Source: Prevotella lacticifex (lineage in GTDB: Bacteria; Bacteroidota; Bacteroidia; Bacteroidales; Bacteroidaceae). Taken from it: a DNA stretch of 64,000 bases. The DNA is taken from positions 543,228-607,227 of the forward strand of contig NZ_BPTV01000002.1 of assembly GCF_019973375.1 (NCBI RefSeq), given 5' to 3'. Under the pieces are notes generated by a model. The model did not search any database and had not been told where the DNA came from. It worked only from the letters and a program-made list of their open reading frames with translations. Positions 34,311-42,572 of this stretch are shown here, piece after piece. Every line of letters starts with the position of its first letter. The stretch's first letter is position 1. The position numbers and the translations under genes are program-made.

Positions 34311-34664
34311 ATGCAACAGACTGATACTATTCCTGCCGATATCCGTGTGCTCTCAGAGCAGATATACCAATATAAGAAAGGTGTGCGACAGATGGTGCTC
34401 TGCACCTTTCCCGAGCGGTATGAGTCTTTAGCCATAAAGAAACTCAGCAGTCAGGCTATCGACTATATTGTCCAGCCTGTTGGCAACGGACGGATAAATC
34501 TCTATTTCGGGCGTAAGGCGTGTGTCGAGGCCATCCAGTATATCATCAGCCGTCCGCTCAGCGACATCTCGCCCGAGGAAGATTTCATCCTCGGTGCCCT
34601 CCTCGGCTACGACATCACGATGCAGTGTGAACGCTACTGCAAGCGGAAAGGACAACGCAATTAA
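34311..34664 (+). CDS. DUF2023 family protein, co-transcribed with flavodoxin
   Basis: This 117-residue protein has the DUF2023 pattern: LSEQIYQYKKGVRQMVLCTF, IDYIVQPVGNGRINLYFGRK, and EDFILGALLGYDITMQCERY. The function of the family is unknown. The small size, cytoplasmic nature and 16-bp gap after flavodoxin point to a role connected with flavodoxin, perhaps in expression or maturation; that is inference. The coding sequence ends at 34664, and no further gene of the operon follows. Confidence 0.85.
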   Translation: MQQTDTIPADIRVLSEQIYQYKKGVRQMVLCTFPERYESLAIKKLSSQAIDYIVQPVGNGRINLYFGRKACVEAIQYIISRPLSDISPEEDFILGALLGYDITMQCERYCKRKGQRN

Positions 34665-34694
34665 ATTGGCCTCCCTACAGCATGAAGCGGCAGA

Positions 34695-34745
34695 GATTCG
34701 GTCTGACGGCCGACCCGGCGACCACGAGTGCCGCCCCTGCAAGTG
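34695..34745. repeat. Dispersed GC-rich module fragment
   Basis: GATTCGGTCTGACGGCCGAC, CCGGCGACCACGAGTGCCGC, then CCCTGCAAGTG. Compare 44451-44500 and 55936-55980. Confidence 0.7.
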
Positions 34746-34952
34746 GCTCGTTAACGCTCATACGATATGCTGGCTAACGCGCAAGGAGCATAGTGCAGTT
34801 TGCCCATTGGCTTCTTCCGGCCCTTACCCTGTCTATCCGCACCTTGCAAGTGTGTAGGTGCACCTGCATTGAAAATCGTATCATCCGTGTTGTCCGTGCG
34901 GAACGGGCTGTCTGTTCTTATGCGAACGATACGAATTTTACGAGAATCAACT

Positions 34953-35000
34953 ACAAAGCCACAAGCGCTATAGGGGAATTTATAGCGTTTGTGGCTTTGT
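34953..35000. terminator. Long perfect hairpin between the flavodoxin operon and the TonB receptor
   Basis: ACAAAGCCACAAGCGCTATA pairs with TATAGCGTTTGTGGCTTTGT over 20 bp with one wobble and an 8-base loop. It is 290 bases after the DUF2023 stop and about 155 bases beyond the TonB receptor stop, so it could end transcription from either side. There is no clear T run. The remaining gap 34746-34952 shows no gene. Confidence 0.5.
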
Positions 35001-35020
35001 CGTTTCTGCGGGTCTGAAGC

Positions 35021-35201
35021 ATAGACTCGAAATCGCGCATTGCCGTTCATCTGTCAGCGAGTGGGTTAAATCTCAAACCGCCCACGACAGTTTATCTGTC
35101 TGGCCGGTGAGCTAACTCTCGAACCGCGCGCTGTCGTTTATCTGTCGGCCGGTGGGTTAAAACTCGAACAGCACACGACCGTTTATCTGTCGGCCGGTGA
35201 G
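35021..35201 (-). repeat. Four tandem 45-46 bp copies of the 3' end of the TonB receptor gene
   Basis: Units 35157-35201 (the functional 3' end), 35112-35156, 35066-35111 and about 35021-35065. On the minus strand each carries ACCGGCCGACAGATAAAC or a variant, and the first three end in TAA or TAG. The first extra copy is in frame (PTGRQINDSARFES, stop). Similarity falls with distance from the gene. Confidence 0.85.
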
Positions 35202-37547
35202 ATAGTTGGGTACGGCATACTGCTGGTTGGTGACGTCGGTTACCCAATAATATGAGTTCACGTTGCTGATGCCGAAGAGGTTGAGACAGTCGAGGCCTAA
35301 CCATATATTCTTGAAGATACTGTTCTTCGTTCGCTCGTGATTGTCGTAGAGGCGGTAGCTCATTCCGATGTCGACACGCTTGTAGGCCGGCGCGCGGAAT
35401 GACGACCGCTCCAGTTCGCGGTGAGGGGCCGAGAACGGCAGTCCGTCGGCGTAAGCTAATTTGAGGTTCATCTTCCACCGCGTCGTCCCCGGGAAGAAAT
35501 CGGTGAAGAAGAGGTTCACGCTGTATCGCTGGTCGGTAGGCAGCGGAATGCTGCGCCCGTTGAGGTTCATCTTCGTGTTCATCAGCGAGAGGGTGAGCCA
35601 CGAGTCGCTGCCCGGGACGAACTCGCCGAAGAGTTTCAGGTCGAGACCTGCGGCATGACCACTGGCGCTGTTGTCGCCGTAGTAGACCACTTTCACGTTG
35701 TTGACCGAGTAGGGGATAAGTCGCGAGATAGCTTTATAGTATAGTTCGGCAGAGAATTTGAACGGTCGCTCGAGCATGTTGAACCTGTAGTCCATTGATG
35801 CGATGAAGTGTATGGACCGTTGCGACTTGATGTTGCGGTTGAGGTTGGCGTAGGTTATGCCGTTGACCGTTGTCGTATCGCGCAGCTCCTTGTAGAACGG
35901 AGCCTGATAGTATAGTCCCGTGGCGAAGCGGAACGTCAGATTGCGGTTCCATCCCGGCGTTATCGACAGCGACACGCGCGGCGAGAAGAGGCTCTCACCG
36001 TTGAAGTTCCAGTGGGCGAAGCGCACACCGTAGTTGAGCGTGTAGAGCGTCGGCAGCGAGTCGTTGCGGCTCTGGAAGTGCCAGTTGTCCTGGAGGTAAG
36101 CCTCTGTGCGGTTGCCGTTGAGGCTGTTTCGCGCCCTTAGCGAGTAAATCATGTACAGGTCGTTGCCGGTGTGAGGCACACTGTAGCCTGCCGAGTCGCG
36201 GTATTCATATTCGGCCGAGTTCTCGCGTATGCGCTCAATCTTGTACGTCACGGCACCCTCGACATTGTGTTTGGCCGTCTTGTGGCTCACCATGAGCTTG
36301 ACACTCTTGACGTTAGCCTTGAGATAGTCGCGGGAGTGCTCCATGTACGTGCCCACGCCGAGGTTCTCCGATGTCTCCGTCTGCGTCAGCCAGTACTGTC
36401 CCTGTATGTCGTAGCGCTCCTGCTCCTTTGTCCAGAAAGCCGATCCGAGGAGCGAGATGCTCGTCTTGTTGTCCTTGAGTTTATGCGTTATGGCCACGGT
36501 ACCGAAATAGGTGCGGAAGAGGTCCTTCTCCTGACCGTCGAAATAAACGCGGAAACTGCGCACGTTCTCGAGCGTTCCGAACCGTGTCTCGCGGTCCTCG
36601 GGTTGGAAATTATAGTGGTTCTCCGATATGTTTCCGATGAAGTCGACCTGCCAGTTTGTCTTTGGCCGCCAGCTGAGATATGTCTGATAGTCAAGGAAAT
36701 TCGGCCTGTACTCACCCTCTGTCTCCAGCGATCCGAGCAGATAGCGGTTCGTCTTGTAGCGCAGTCCGTTCGTCCAGGTGAGCTTTTTCGTTGCCAGTCC
36801 CAGGTAGCCGCTGGCTCCGAGGAGCGATGCTGCGATGCTCCCTTCGGTCTGCTTTGGCCGTTTGTATGTGATGTCGAGTGCCGAGCTCATCTTGTCGCCG
36901 TATTTGGCTTCGAAACCGCCGGTCGAGAATCCAATCTTGTCGACCATATCGGGGTTGATGATGCTCAGTCCCTCCTGCTGTCCGCTGCGTACGAGGAACG
37001 GCCGGAACACCTCTACATTGTTGATATACACCGAGTTTTCGTCGAACGATCCACCACGGACGTTGTACTGGCTCGACAGCTCCGAGTGGGTCGACACACC
37101 GGCCTGCGACTGTATTAGCTCCTCGACGGCGTTGCCCGTTGCCGACGGTGCAGTCTTCATGTCCTTCGTGTCGAGTTGCTTTGTGGTGCCGTGCTGCGGT
37201 GTCTGTCCCTCGACGACGACCTCGCCGAGCATATTGTCGTCGGCGAGCTGCACCTGGAGGGTCTGCTTGCCGCGTGGACGGTGTAGAATGCGCGTTTTCG
37301 ATTTGTATCCCACCATGGCGAAGACCACCTTCACCGTGTCGGCACTCTGCAGGTCCATGTGGAACTCGCCCTTGAGGTTGGTCATGACGAGCTTGCCCTG
37401 GGCCAGCACCGAGACGCTGGCCAGCTCTATGGGGTTGCCGTCCTTGTCGGCAACCCGCCCCTGAAGGGTGAACGTCTGTGCCGCGGCTCCGAGCGAGAGG
37501 AGGATCATGCACACGACGGCGTATATTCTGAATGTCTTGATGTTCAT
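35157..37547 (-). CDS. TonB-dependent receptor (non-SusC type)
   Basis: The ATG at 37547 gives MNIKTFRIYAVVCMILLSLG with signal cleavage after AAAQ, 796 residues. An in-frame extension to 37715 would run into the tmRNA and is rejected. Domains: CarboxypepD_reg-like (FTLQGRVADKDGNPIELASV, residues 24-110), plug (ATGNAVEELIQSQAGVSTHS, SSQYNVRGGSFDENSVYINN, MVDKIGFSTGGFEAKYGDKM), then a barrel of about 550 residues ending YLTGRQINGRVLFEF with C-terminal Phe. No SusD partner is nearby, so a siderophore, cobalamin, metal or other small ligand is possible; this cannot be decided from sequence. It is read in the same direction as the tmRNA, whose terminator lies between them. Confidence 0.9.
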   Translation of the reverse strand: MNIKTFRIYAVVCMILLSLGAAAQTFTLQGRVADKDGNPIELASVSVLAQGKLVMTNLKGEFHMDLQSADTVKVVFAMVGYKSKTRILHRPRGKQTLQVQLADDNMLGEVVVEGQTPQHGTTKQLDTKDMKTAPSATGNAVEELIQSQAGVSTHSELSSQYNVRGGSFDENSVYINNVEVFRPFLVRSGQQEGLSIINPDMVDKIGFSTGGFEAKYGDKMSSALDITYKRPKQTEGSIAASLLGASGYLGLATKKLTWTNGLRYKTNRYLLGSLETEGEYRPNFLDYQTYLSWRPKTNWQVDFIGNISENHYNFQPEDRETRFGTLENVRSFRVYFDGQEKDLFRTYFGTVAITHKLKDNKTSISLLGSAFWTKEQERYDIQGQYWLTQTETSENLGVGTYMEHSRDYLKANVKSVKLMVSHKTAKHNVEGAVTYKIERIRENSAEYEYRDSAGYSVPHTGNDLYMIYSLRARNSLNGNRTEAYLQDNWHFQSRNDSLPTLYTLNYGVRFAHWNFNGESLFSPRVSLSITPGWNRNLTFRFATGLYYQAPFYKELRDTTTVNGITYANLNRNIKSQRSIHFIASMDYRFNMLERPFKFSAELYYKAISRLIPYSVNNVKVVYYGDNSASGHAAGLDLKLFGEFVPGSDSWLTLSLMNTKMNLNGRSIPLPTDQRYSVNLFFTDFFPGTTRWKMNLKLAYADGLPFSAPHRELERSSFRAPAYKRVDIGMSYRLYDNHERTKNSIFKNIWLGLDCLNLFGISNVNSYYWVTDVTNQQYAVPNYLTGRQINGRVLFEF

Positions 37548-37645
37548 ATTATTGTATAAACGTCCGGCGCGCCGTTTTATTGTGCCGGAGACCGTCGGGA
37601 TACCGAAAAGGTGCGGCGGAACGGTCGGCGGCGGGCTACAGAAAA

Positions 37646-37674
37646 GAAAAAACCTGCCACAGGGAAGTGACAGG
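37646..37674 (-). terminator. Rho-independent terminator of the tmRNA
   Basis: On the minus strand CCTGTCAC pairs with GTGGCAGG around a 6-base loop, followed by TTTTTTC. It lies 17 bases after the tmRNA 3' end. Confidence 0.75.
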
Positions 37675-37690
37675 CTGTAAGCCGATTGGG

Positions 37691-38087
37691 TGGAGCTGGT
37701 GGGATTCGAACCCACGTCCGCACAAGGAAATCATATGCTTTCTACACGCTTATTCCGGCCTTCGGTTTTCGTGCAGCTGCAAGACCCGGACCACCAACAA
37801 CTGCCTTATCCCCTAAAAATTCACACTACGGCCGGGGCACCGGAGTGCTATTTCCGATTTAATCTGCACCGCTTGACCTTTGGATTCGGAACAACATCCG
37901 CGGAGCGATGTCTCGTCGCATCACCTTGTGACGCGATTAAGCCAGTAACTTACTGTACTTCGGTTAGGCAGCGAGAGCGTAATTGTTTTCGCCAATTAAT
38001 TTTTGTTCACTCAGATTAAGGAGCTAGCCAACGAGGCTCCGCGTGCTTACATACCATCTCGTCTTGCCGTCAAATCCAGTCAACCCC
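37691..38087 (-). ncRNA. ssrA: Transfer-messenger RNA
   Basis: The 397-nt gene rescues stalled ribosomes. The 5' end GGGGTTGACTGGATTTGACG pairs with the 3' end CAGCTCC to form the acceptor stem. The T arm reads GGACGTGGGTTCGAATCCCA near the 3' end. The tag reading frame (around 37975-38010) ends GGCGAAAACAATTACGCTCT then CGCTGCCTAA, giving ..GENNYALAA, the Bacteroidales tag. CCA appears not to be encoded (ACCC follows the stem). The Bacteroidetes -7 box precedes it and a terminator follows. Confidence 0.95.
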
Positions 38088-38103
38088 AATGATATGTAGT
38101 CTG

Positions 38104-38111
38104 CAAAGGTA
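38104..38111 (-). promoter_or_regulatory. -7 box TACCTTTG of the tmRNA gene
   Basis: The minus strand reads TACCTTTG 17 bases before the mature 5' end of the tmRNA. The remaining gap to 38454 is AT-rich, apart from an AAAACGGGCCGTTTTGCAG motif at 38232-38250 shared with 44749-44770. Confidence 0.65.
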
Positions 38112-38454
38112 TGAAATTCTTTTCTTATCTCCAAATTCTTTCCCCATTATTTTTCTTTCTTTTTGCTCTAAAAACAGGCTAATATTCTGAAATTTCTTTA
38201 CTCCCTCTTCGCGGCATATCGTTTCGCACGCTAAAACGGGCCGTTTTGCAGCCTCAAATGGTTCAATTTATACATCCTAATCCGTATATTAAACTCCGAA
38301 TAATAAGCAGGCTCTATATGCTAACGTACTCTACTACCATGAGATAACGCCACCAATTAACGCACGATTCAATTCAAAGTGTCCAATTTAATGTTAAATA
38401 ACAGAAATGGTTTGGTCTTTTGACAAGAAATTACTTATTTTGCATACCTAACAA

Positions 38455-38694
38455 ATGCTTAACTCCAAATGCCACATGAAGAAGAATCATAAGTATACAA
38501 CAAAAAGCTCCACAGCTGGATTGAGACATTGCCTGCCGAATTTCAAAACCGGTTTGGAATCTATGACCATCTTAAGGCTTGACAATCCTTTCAAGAAATA
38601 TATGCGTAGCAATGATATAACTGATATGCGCGAGGATTGGATGGCCATCGGTGGCGATTTAAAACGAGCTATGCGTGAATATTCCAAGATGTAG
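38455..38694 (+). CDS. Small hypothetical protein upstream of DUF2335 gene
   Basis: This short frame has 79 codons from the ATG at 38455, or 72 from the ATG at 38476 (MKKNHKYTTK). It is basic and rich in Lys, Arg and Met, with no signal peptide or membrane segment. It ends EDWMAIGGDLKRAMREYSKM. The stop is 2 bases before the DUF2335 ATG, so translation is probably coupled. I do not recognise a family. The C-terminal helix resembles short partner proteins found ahead of DUF2335 genes, but that is a weak impression. Confidence 0.6.
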   Translation: MLNSKCHMKKNHKYTTKSSTAGLRHCLPNFKTGLESMTILRLDNPFKKYMRSNDITDMREDWMAIGGDLKRAMREYSKM

Positions 38695-38696
38695 AT

Positions 38697-39182
38697 ATGA
38701 GTGAAAAAGATAAAGATCAAATAGATAGCCACGTCTCTGAAAACCCATCTATAGTTGATATCAACAAGGTCATTGACGGCATTAAGGATCCAAAGCAACG
38801 TTCTATCATCGCTCATGCCTTCTCAGCTATGGTAGAAAGGAAAACATTCAGTGGGCCTCTCCCCGCTCCCGAGGACTTCAAGGCTTATCAGGATGTCATG
38901 GCGGATGCCCCGGAGCGTATCCTTACGATGGCAGAAAAGCAGATGGCTCACCGTTTCGAATGTGAAAAGAAGATCATTGACTCACGAATCAGGGAGAGCC
39001 GAATTGGCCAAATTATGGCTTTCATTATTGCAATATTCAGTATAGGCATTGTTTGTTTTCTTGGTTATAAAGGGCACGATTGGCTTGCAGGTTCTATAAC
39101 GGCAATAATTGTAGGGCTTGCAAGTATATTTCTTTTCAAGAAAAGCAAAGAAGAGGAAAAAGACGACGCGGAAAATTCATGA
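38697..39182 (+). CDS. DUF2335 predicted membrane protein
   Basis: This 161-residue protein contains the DUF2335 signature FSGPLPAPEDFKAYQDVMAD, APERILTMAEKQMAHRFECE, with the family order of acidic N-terminus, this motif, and two C-terminal transmembrane helices (IGQIMAFIIAIFSIGIVCFL and LAGSITAIIVGLASIFLF). It ends in a Lys/Glu-rich tail. The function of the family is unknown. It overlaps translationally with the small protein upstream. Confidence 0.85.
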   Translation: MSEKDKDQIDSHVSENPSIVDINKVIDGIKDPKQRSIIAHAFSAMVERKTFSGPLPAPEDFKAYQDVMADAPERILTMAEKQMAHRFECEKKIIDSRIRESRIGQIMAFIIAIFSIGIVCFLGYKGHDWLAGSITAIIVGLASIFLFKKSKEEEKDDAENS

Positions 39183-39372
39183 ATGCTGAAAACTATTTAA
39201 GCAAACAACAAGATTAGTAAAAATTTGGGTCGTTGCTGGTGTGTGCGAGCCTTTTGTTTACACCTAAGGAATTAAAGGATTCAATCGATAACTTTTAAAA
39301 TCAAAGAATAATCCAACAAGGTTTTACATCGAAACCTATCCAATAATCCCATTCCTCTTAACTAACAGACAC

Positions 39373-39401
39373 AAAAAAAGTGACTGGAATACCCAATCAC
39401 T
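39373..39401 (-). terminator. Terminator of tRNA-Pro
   Basis: On the minus strand GTGATTGG pairs with CCAGTCAC (one G-T pair) and is followed by TTTTTTTG. It lies 15 bases after the tRNA. Confidence 0.75.
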
Positions 39402-39415
39402 TATTGCATTTTTTG

Positions 39416-39489
39416 TCGGGAAGACAGGATTCGAACCTGCGACCACCTGGTCCCAAACCAGGAGCGCTACCGGACTGCGCTACTTCCCG
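39416..39489 (-). tRNA. tRNA-Pro (anticodon TGG)
   Basis: The minus strand gives CGGGAAGTAGCGCAGTCCGG, TAGCGCTCCTGGTTTGGGAC, and CAGGTTCGAATCCTGTCTTC. The acceptor stem is CGGGAAG/CTTCCCG, the anticodon loop TTTGGGA carries TGG, and the T loop is TTCGAAT. CCA is not encoded. 74 nt. Confidence 0.97.
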
Positions 39490-39699
39490 TTGAGGTGTTT
39501 TCTGTTTTGCGAGTGCAAAGGTACAACATTTTCTTAGCAATTCCAAATTTTTCACGATATTTTTTTAAGGATATTGCAAGCGGGTGAAATACAGATGATT
39601 GTAAATGCCACACATTAGGGTCGAGACGGATAGTTTTGGACGAATAAGACGAAAGGGCACATGGCAGTGGCCCGTCGACCAGAATATTGTGAATGCGTT

Positions 39700-39760
39700 A
39701 ATTATCCGCTTGCAGGGGCGGTTCTCGTGGCCGTCCGGTCAGCCGTCAGACCAAATATCT
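39700..39760. repeat. Dispersed GC-rich module fragment in the gap 39490-40160
   Basis: GCTTGCAGGGGCGGTTCTCG, TGGCCGTCCGGTCAGCCGTC, then AGACCAAATA. The rest of the gap shows only short degenerate repeat pieces, with no open frame I trust. Confidence 0.65.
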
Positions 39761-40160
39761 TCAACTTGACACGTAGGTTGGGATGGCAATCATTATTTGC
39801 CGTCATCCGCGGATAACCACTACCCCAGCCTATCCACAACCTGCAAATGAATCACGATGGCAAAGAATCGGCTGCAGATTCCCATGTCAATACATCCTAA
39901 GAGCACGAAACTTGATGATTATTCTTTGTCCGTTTATCACAGAATCAGCGCTCAATCCGCCTGCAATTACGGCACAATTCGTAATCACCGAAAATTTCCT
40001 TGCTTATTTTTCATGGTAACGGTGCACAATACACCTGCGATTACGTAGAACTCGCAATCGATGACTGCAATAAAAAAGAAGATACGAGAGAAGTGTACGG
40101 GCTATATACATTATTATATATATAGCACCGATACTCTTCAATCGTTCTTACTAACACACA

Positions 40161-41354
40161 TTATTTCTTTATGATGCCCTGCTCGACGAAGATTTTCTTC
40201 AGTCGCTGGACACCTTCCTCGACCTGTTCCTCGGTGTGGGTGGCCATGAGGGCGAATCGCACGAGAGTATCCTGCGGCGCGCAAGCCGGCGGGATGACTG
40301 GGTTGATGAACACACCGGCATCGTAGGCGAGCTTTGTCACGAGGAATGTCTTGTTGATGTCGCGCACGTAGAGCGGGATAATCGGGCTCTCGGTATCGCC
40401 AATCTCGAAGCCCTCCTCACGGAAGCGCTTCAGGGCGTACTTCGTCACGTCCCACAGGTGCTGCTGACGCTCGGGCTCGTTCTCGATGATGTGCAGGGCC
40501 TCCATGGCTGCTGCTGTAGCGGCAGGAGTGTCGCTGGCCGAGAAGATGTACGTGCGGCAGTTGTGACGGATGTAGTTGATAGTGTCCTTGTCGCCGGCGA
40601 TGAATCCACCGACGGAGGCCAGACTCTTCGAGAATGTGCCCATGATGAGGTCGACATCATCGGTGACACCGAAATAGTCGCACACGCCACGGCCCTGCTT
40701 TCCGAAGACTCCGAGGCCATGGGCCTCATCGACCATCAGCGAGCAGTTGTATTTCTTCTTCAGTTCCACAATCTCCGGCAGCTTGGCCAGATCGCCCTCC
40801 ATGGAGAAGACGCCATCGACGACGATGAGCTTCACGGCCTCGTGGGGGAGCTTTTTCAGCACGCGGTCGAGGTCCTCCATATCGTTGTGCTTATAGTGGA
40901 GCGAGGTAGCGAAACTCAGCCGGCGTCCGTCGACGATACTTGCATGGTCGCGGTCGTCGCAGATGATGTAGTCGCCACGGCCCACGACAGCGGGTATGAC
41001 GCCTGCGTTGACGGCAAAACCCATAGAGAAGCACAGCGCGTCGTCCTTATGCTCGAAGGCGGCGAGCTCCTTCTCGAGCTGCACGTGGATGTCGAGGGTA
41101 CCGTTGAGGAAACGGCTTCCGGCGCATCCCGACCCGTACTTGTCAAGAGCGCGATGGGCCGCGTCGATGACCCGCTGATCATTAGTCAGGCCCGTATACG
41201 CATTCGACCCGAACATAAGAATCTTATGCCCATCGATGTCGGTGACCTCCGTACTTTGTTTGCTTGTAATTTCCCGAAAATAAGGATATACACCAGCCTT
41301 CATGAATTTCTGAGGCTCGCGGTAATTCTTATACCTTTCTTGTAACTGTCCCAT
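40161..41354 (-). CDS. spt: Serine palmitoyltransferase (alpha-oxoamine synthase family)
   Basis: This 397-residue PLP enzyme probably condenses serine with a fatty acyl-CoA/ACP to give the ketosphinganine base of Bacteroidetes sphingolipids. Family motifs are MFGSNAYTGLTNDQRVIDAA, YGSGCAGSRFLNGTLDIH, CDDRDHASIVDGRRL, MVDEAHGLGVFG, and the PLP lysine in MGTFSKSLASVGGF (Lys243). The N-terminus MGQLQERYKNYREPQKFMKA matches the Bacteroides enzyme as I remember it and differs from BioF and Kbl. Kbl or BioF function remains possible but less likely. A divergent lipid-kinase gene starts 194 bases away. It has its own -7 box, and the leader contains a small hairpin (GCCACAGAGTGGC). Confidence 0.88.
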   Translation of the reverse strand: MGQLQERYKNYREPQKFMKAGVYPYFREITSKQSTEVTDIDGHKILMFGSNAYTGLTNDQRVIDAAHRALDKYGSGCAGSRFLNGTLDIHVQLEKELAAFEHKDDALCFSMGFAVNAGVIPAVVGRGDYIICDDRDHASIVDGRRLSFATSLHYKHNDMEDLDRVLKKLPHEAVKLIVVDGVFSMEGDLAKLPEIVELKKKYNCSLMVDEAHGLGVFGKQGRGVCDYFGVTDDVDLIMGTFSKSLASVGGFIAGDKDTINYIRHNCRTYIFSASDTPAATAAAMEALHIIENEPERQQHLWDVTKYALKRFREEGFEIGDTESPIIPLYVRDINKTFLVTKLAYDAGVFINPVIPPACAPQDTLVRFALMATHTEEQVEEGVQRLKKIFVEQGIIKK

Positions 41355-41410
41355 TTTAGTTATGAAAATGCGCAGCCACAGAGTGGCTCCACAATTTTTT
41401 AATTAGGCTG

Positions 41411-41418
41411 CAAAGTTA
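41411..41418 (-). promoter_or_regulatory. -7 box TAACTTTG of the serine palmitoyltransferase gene
   Basis: The minus strand reads TAACTTTG 57 bases before the ATG at 41354. Confidence 0.6.
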
Positions 41419-41512
41419 CGAAATATTTGAAATATACGGCAACATTTTTCCGGAAATATTGAAAATCCATGAAATTTTTGCGTGTTTTCGCCTTAATGCG
41501 CAAGGATTTTCT

Positions 41513-41520
41513 TACCTTTG
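41513..41520 (+). promoter_or_regulatory. -7 box TACCTTTG of the lipid kinase-methyltransferase operon
   Basis: TACCTTTG 29 bases before the ATG at 41549; exact consensus. It is divergent from the promoter at 41411-41418, about 100 bases away. Confidence 0.65.
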
Positions 41521-41548
41521 CATTTTCCGAATGGTATAAATCAAACCT

Positions 41549-42565
41549 ATGAAGCACATAACATTCATCCTCAACCCCATATCCGGAACGGTGAGCAAGG
41601 CCGGCATTCCGGCCCTCATCGAGGAGCGTGTCGACAGGAGCAAGTTCACTTTCTCCATCGAGGAGACCCAGTATGCCGGTCACGGCACGGAGATAGCAGC
41701 TCAGGCTGCCTACCGTGGCGACGACATCGTCGTGGCTGTCGGCGGCGACGGCACCGTCAACGAGGTTGGCAAGGGGCTTATCAACACCGATACTGCCTTG
41801 GGAATACTGCCCTGCGGATCGGGGAACGGGTTGGCCCGCCACCTGATGATTCCGATGAACGCGGCGAAAGCCCTCGACATCATCAACGACGGCGAAATCC
41901 ACAAACTCGACTACGGTACCATCAACGCCATGCCCTTCTTCTGCACCTGCGGCATGGGTTTCGACGCGTTCATAAGCATGAAGTTTGCCGAGGCCGGCAA
42001 GCGGGGTCTGGTGACCTACGTGCAGAAGGTACTTGAGGAGACAGCACGCTATAAACCAGAGACTTACGAGATTGTCGACAACGGTGGTTCAAGCCATTAC
42101 AAGGCTTTCCTCATCAGTGTCGCCAATGCGTCGCAGTATGGCAACAATGCCTTCATAGCCCCACAGGCCTCGATGAGCGACGGTCTGCTGAACGTCATAA
42201 TCATGGAGCCCTTCGATGCTTTAGAGGCCCCGCAGGTGGCCCTGGAACTCTTCAACAAAACCCTCGACAAGAACACGAAGATAAAGACATTCAAGACCGA
42301 GAGCATTCTCATCCACCGTTCTGAGCCGGGCCTTATCCACTTCGACGGCGACCCGAAGATGACCGGTGCCGATGTGGAAATCAGGGTCCATAAGGGTGGC
42401 ATCAATATGGTGGTGAACAAGAACGCCAACAAGGCCGCGCGGCAGCCCAACGCCCTGCAGACGGCTTTCTCGGAGGTTTTCTACGACATCGACCGACTGC
42501 GTTCGTCGGTGGTGGCACAGGGGCGCAGACTCCAGGATGTCGTCCGCCGCACATTACAGATTTAA
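41549..42565 (+). CDS. Diacylglycerol kinase-family lipid kinase
   Basis: This 338-residue protein has the DAGK catalytic domain. The N-terminal ITFILNPISGTVSKAGIPAL is the nucleotide-binding NP.SG motif. VVAVGGDGTVNEVGKGLINT is the GGDGT signature, followed by LGILPCGSGNGLARHLMIPM. The C-terminal half carries NASQYGNNAFIAPQASMSDG and DGDPKMTGADVEIRV, typical of YegS/BmrU-like lipid kinases. It phosphorylates a lipid hydroxyl (diacylglycerol, or possibly a sphingoid base or ceramide). Being divergent from the sphingolipid gene makes a sphingolipid substrate plausible, but that is inference. trmN6-like follows after 7 bases. Confidence 0.9.
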   Translation: MKHITFILNPISGTVSKAGIPALIEERVDRSKFTFSIEETQYAGHGTEIAAQAAYRGDDIVVAVGGDGTVNEVGKGLINTDTALGILPCGSGNGLARHLMIPMNAAKALDIINDGEIHKLDYGTINAMPFFCTCGMGFDAFISMKFAEAGKRGLVTYVQKVLEETARYKPETYEIVDNGGSSHYKAFLISVANASQYGNNAFIAPQASMSDGLLNVIIMEPFDALEAPQVALELFNKTLDKNTKIKTFKTESILIHRSEPGLIHFDGDPKMTGADVEIRVHKGGINMVVNKNANKAARQPNALQTAFSEVFYDIDRLRSSVVAQGRRLQDVVRRTLQI

Positions 42566-42572
42566 CCCGACG

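Noticed and set aside
37548..37715. In-frame N-terminal extension of the TonB receptor (MGSNPTSSTQ..)
   Set aside because: It would start inside the tmRNA 3' end and cross its terminator. The signal peptide begins at the ATG 37547.
38697..39182. Holin or phage lysis protein reading of the small membrane protein
   Set aside because: The PLPAPEDFKAYQ..ERILTMAEKQ signature identifies DUF2335, and no phage genes are nearby.
40236..41345. 369-codon plus-strand frame opposite the serine palmitoyltransferase
   Set aside because: The minus-strand gene has full catalytic motifs; the plus frame is its shadow.
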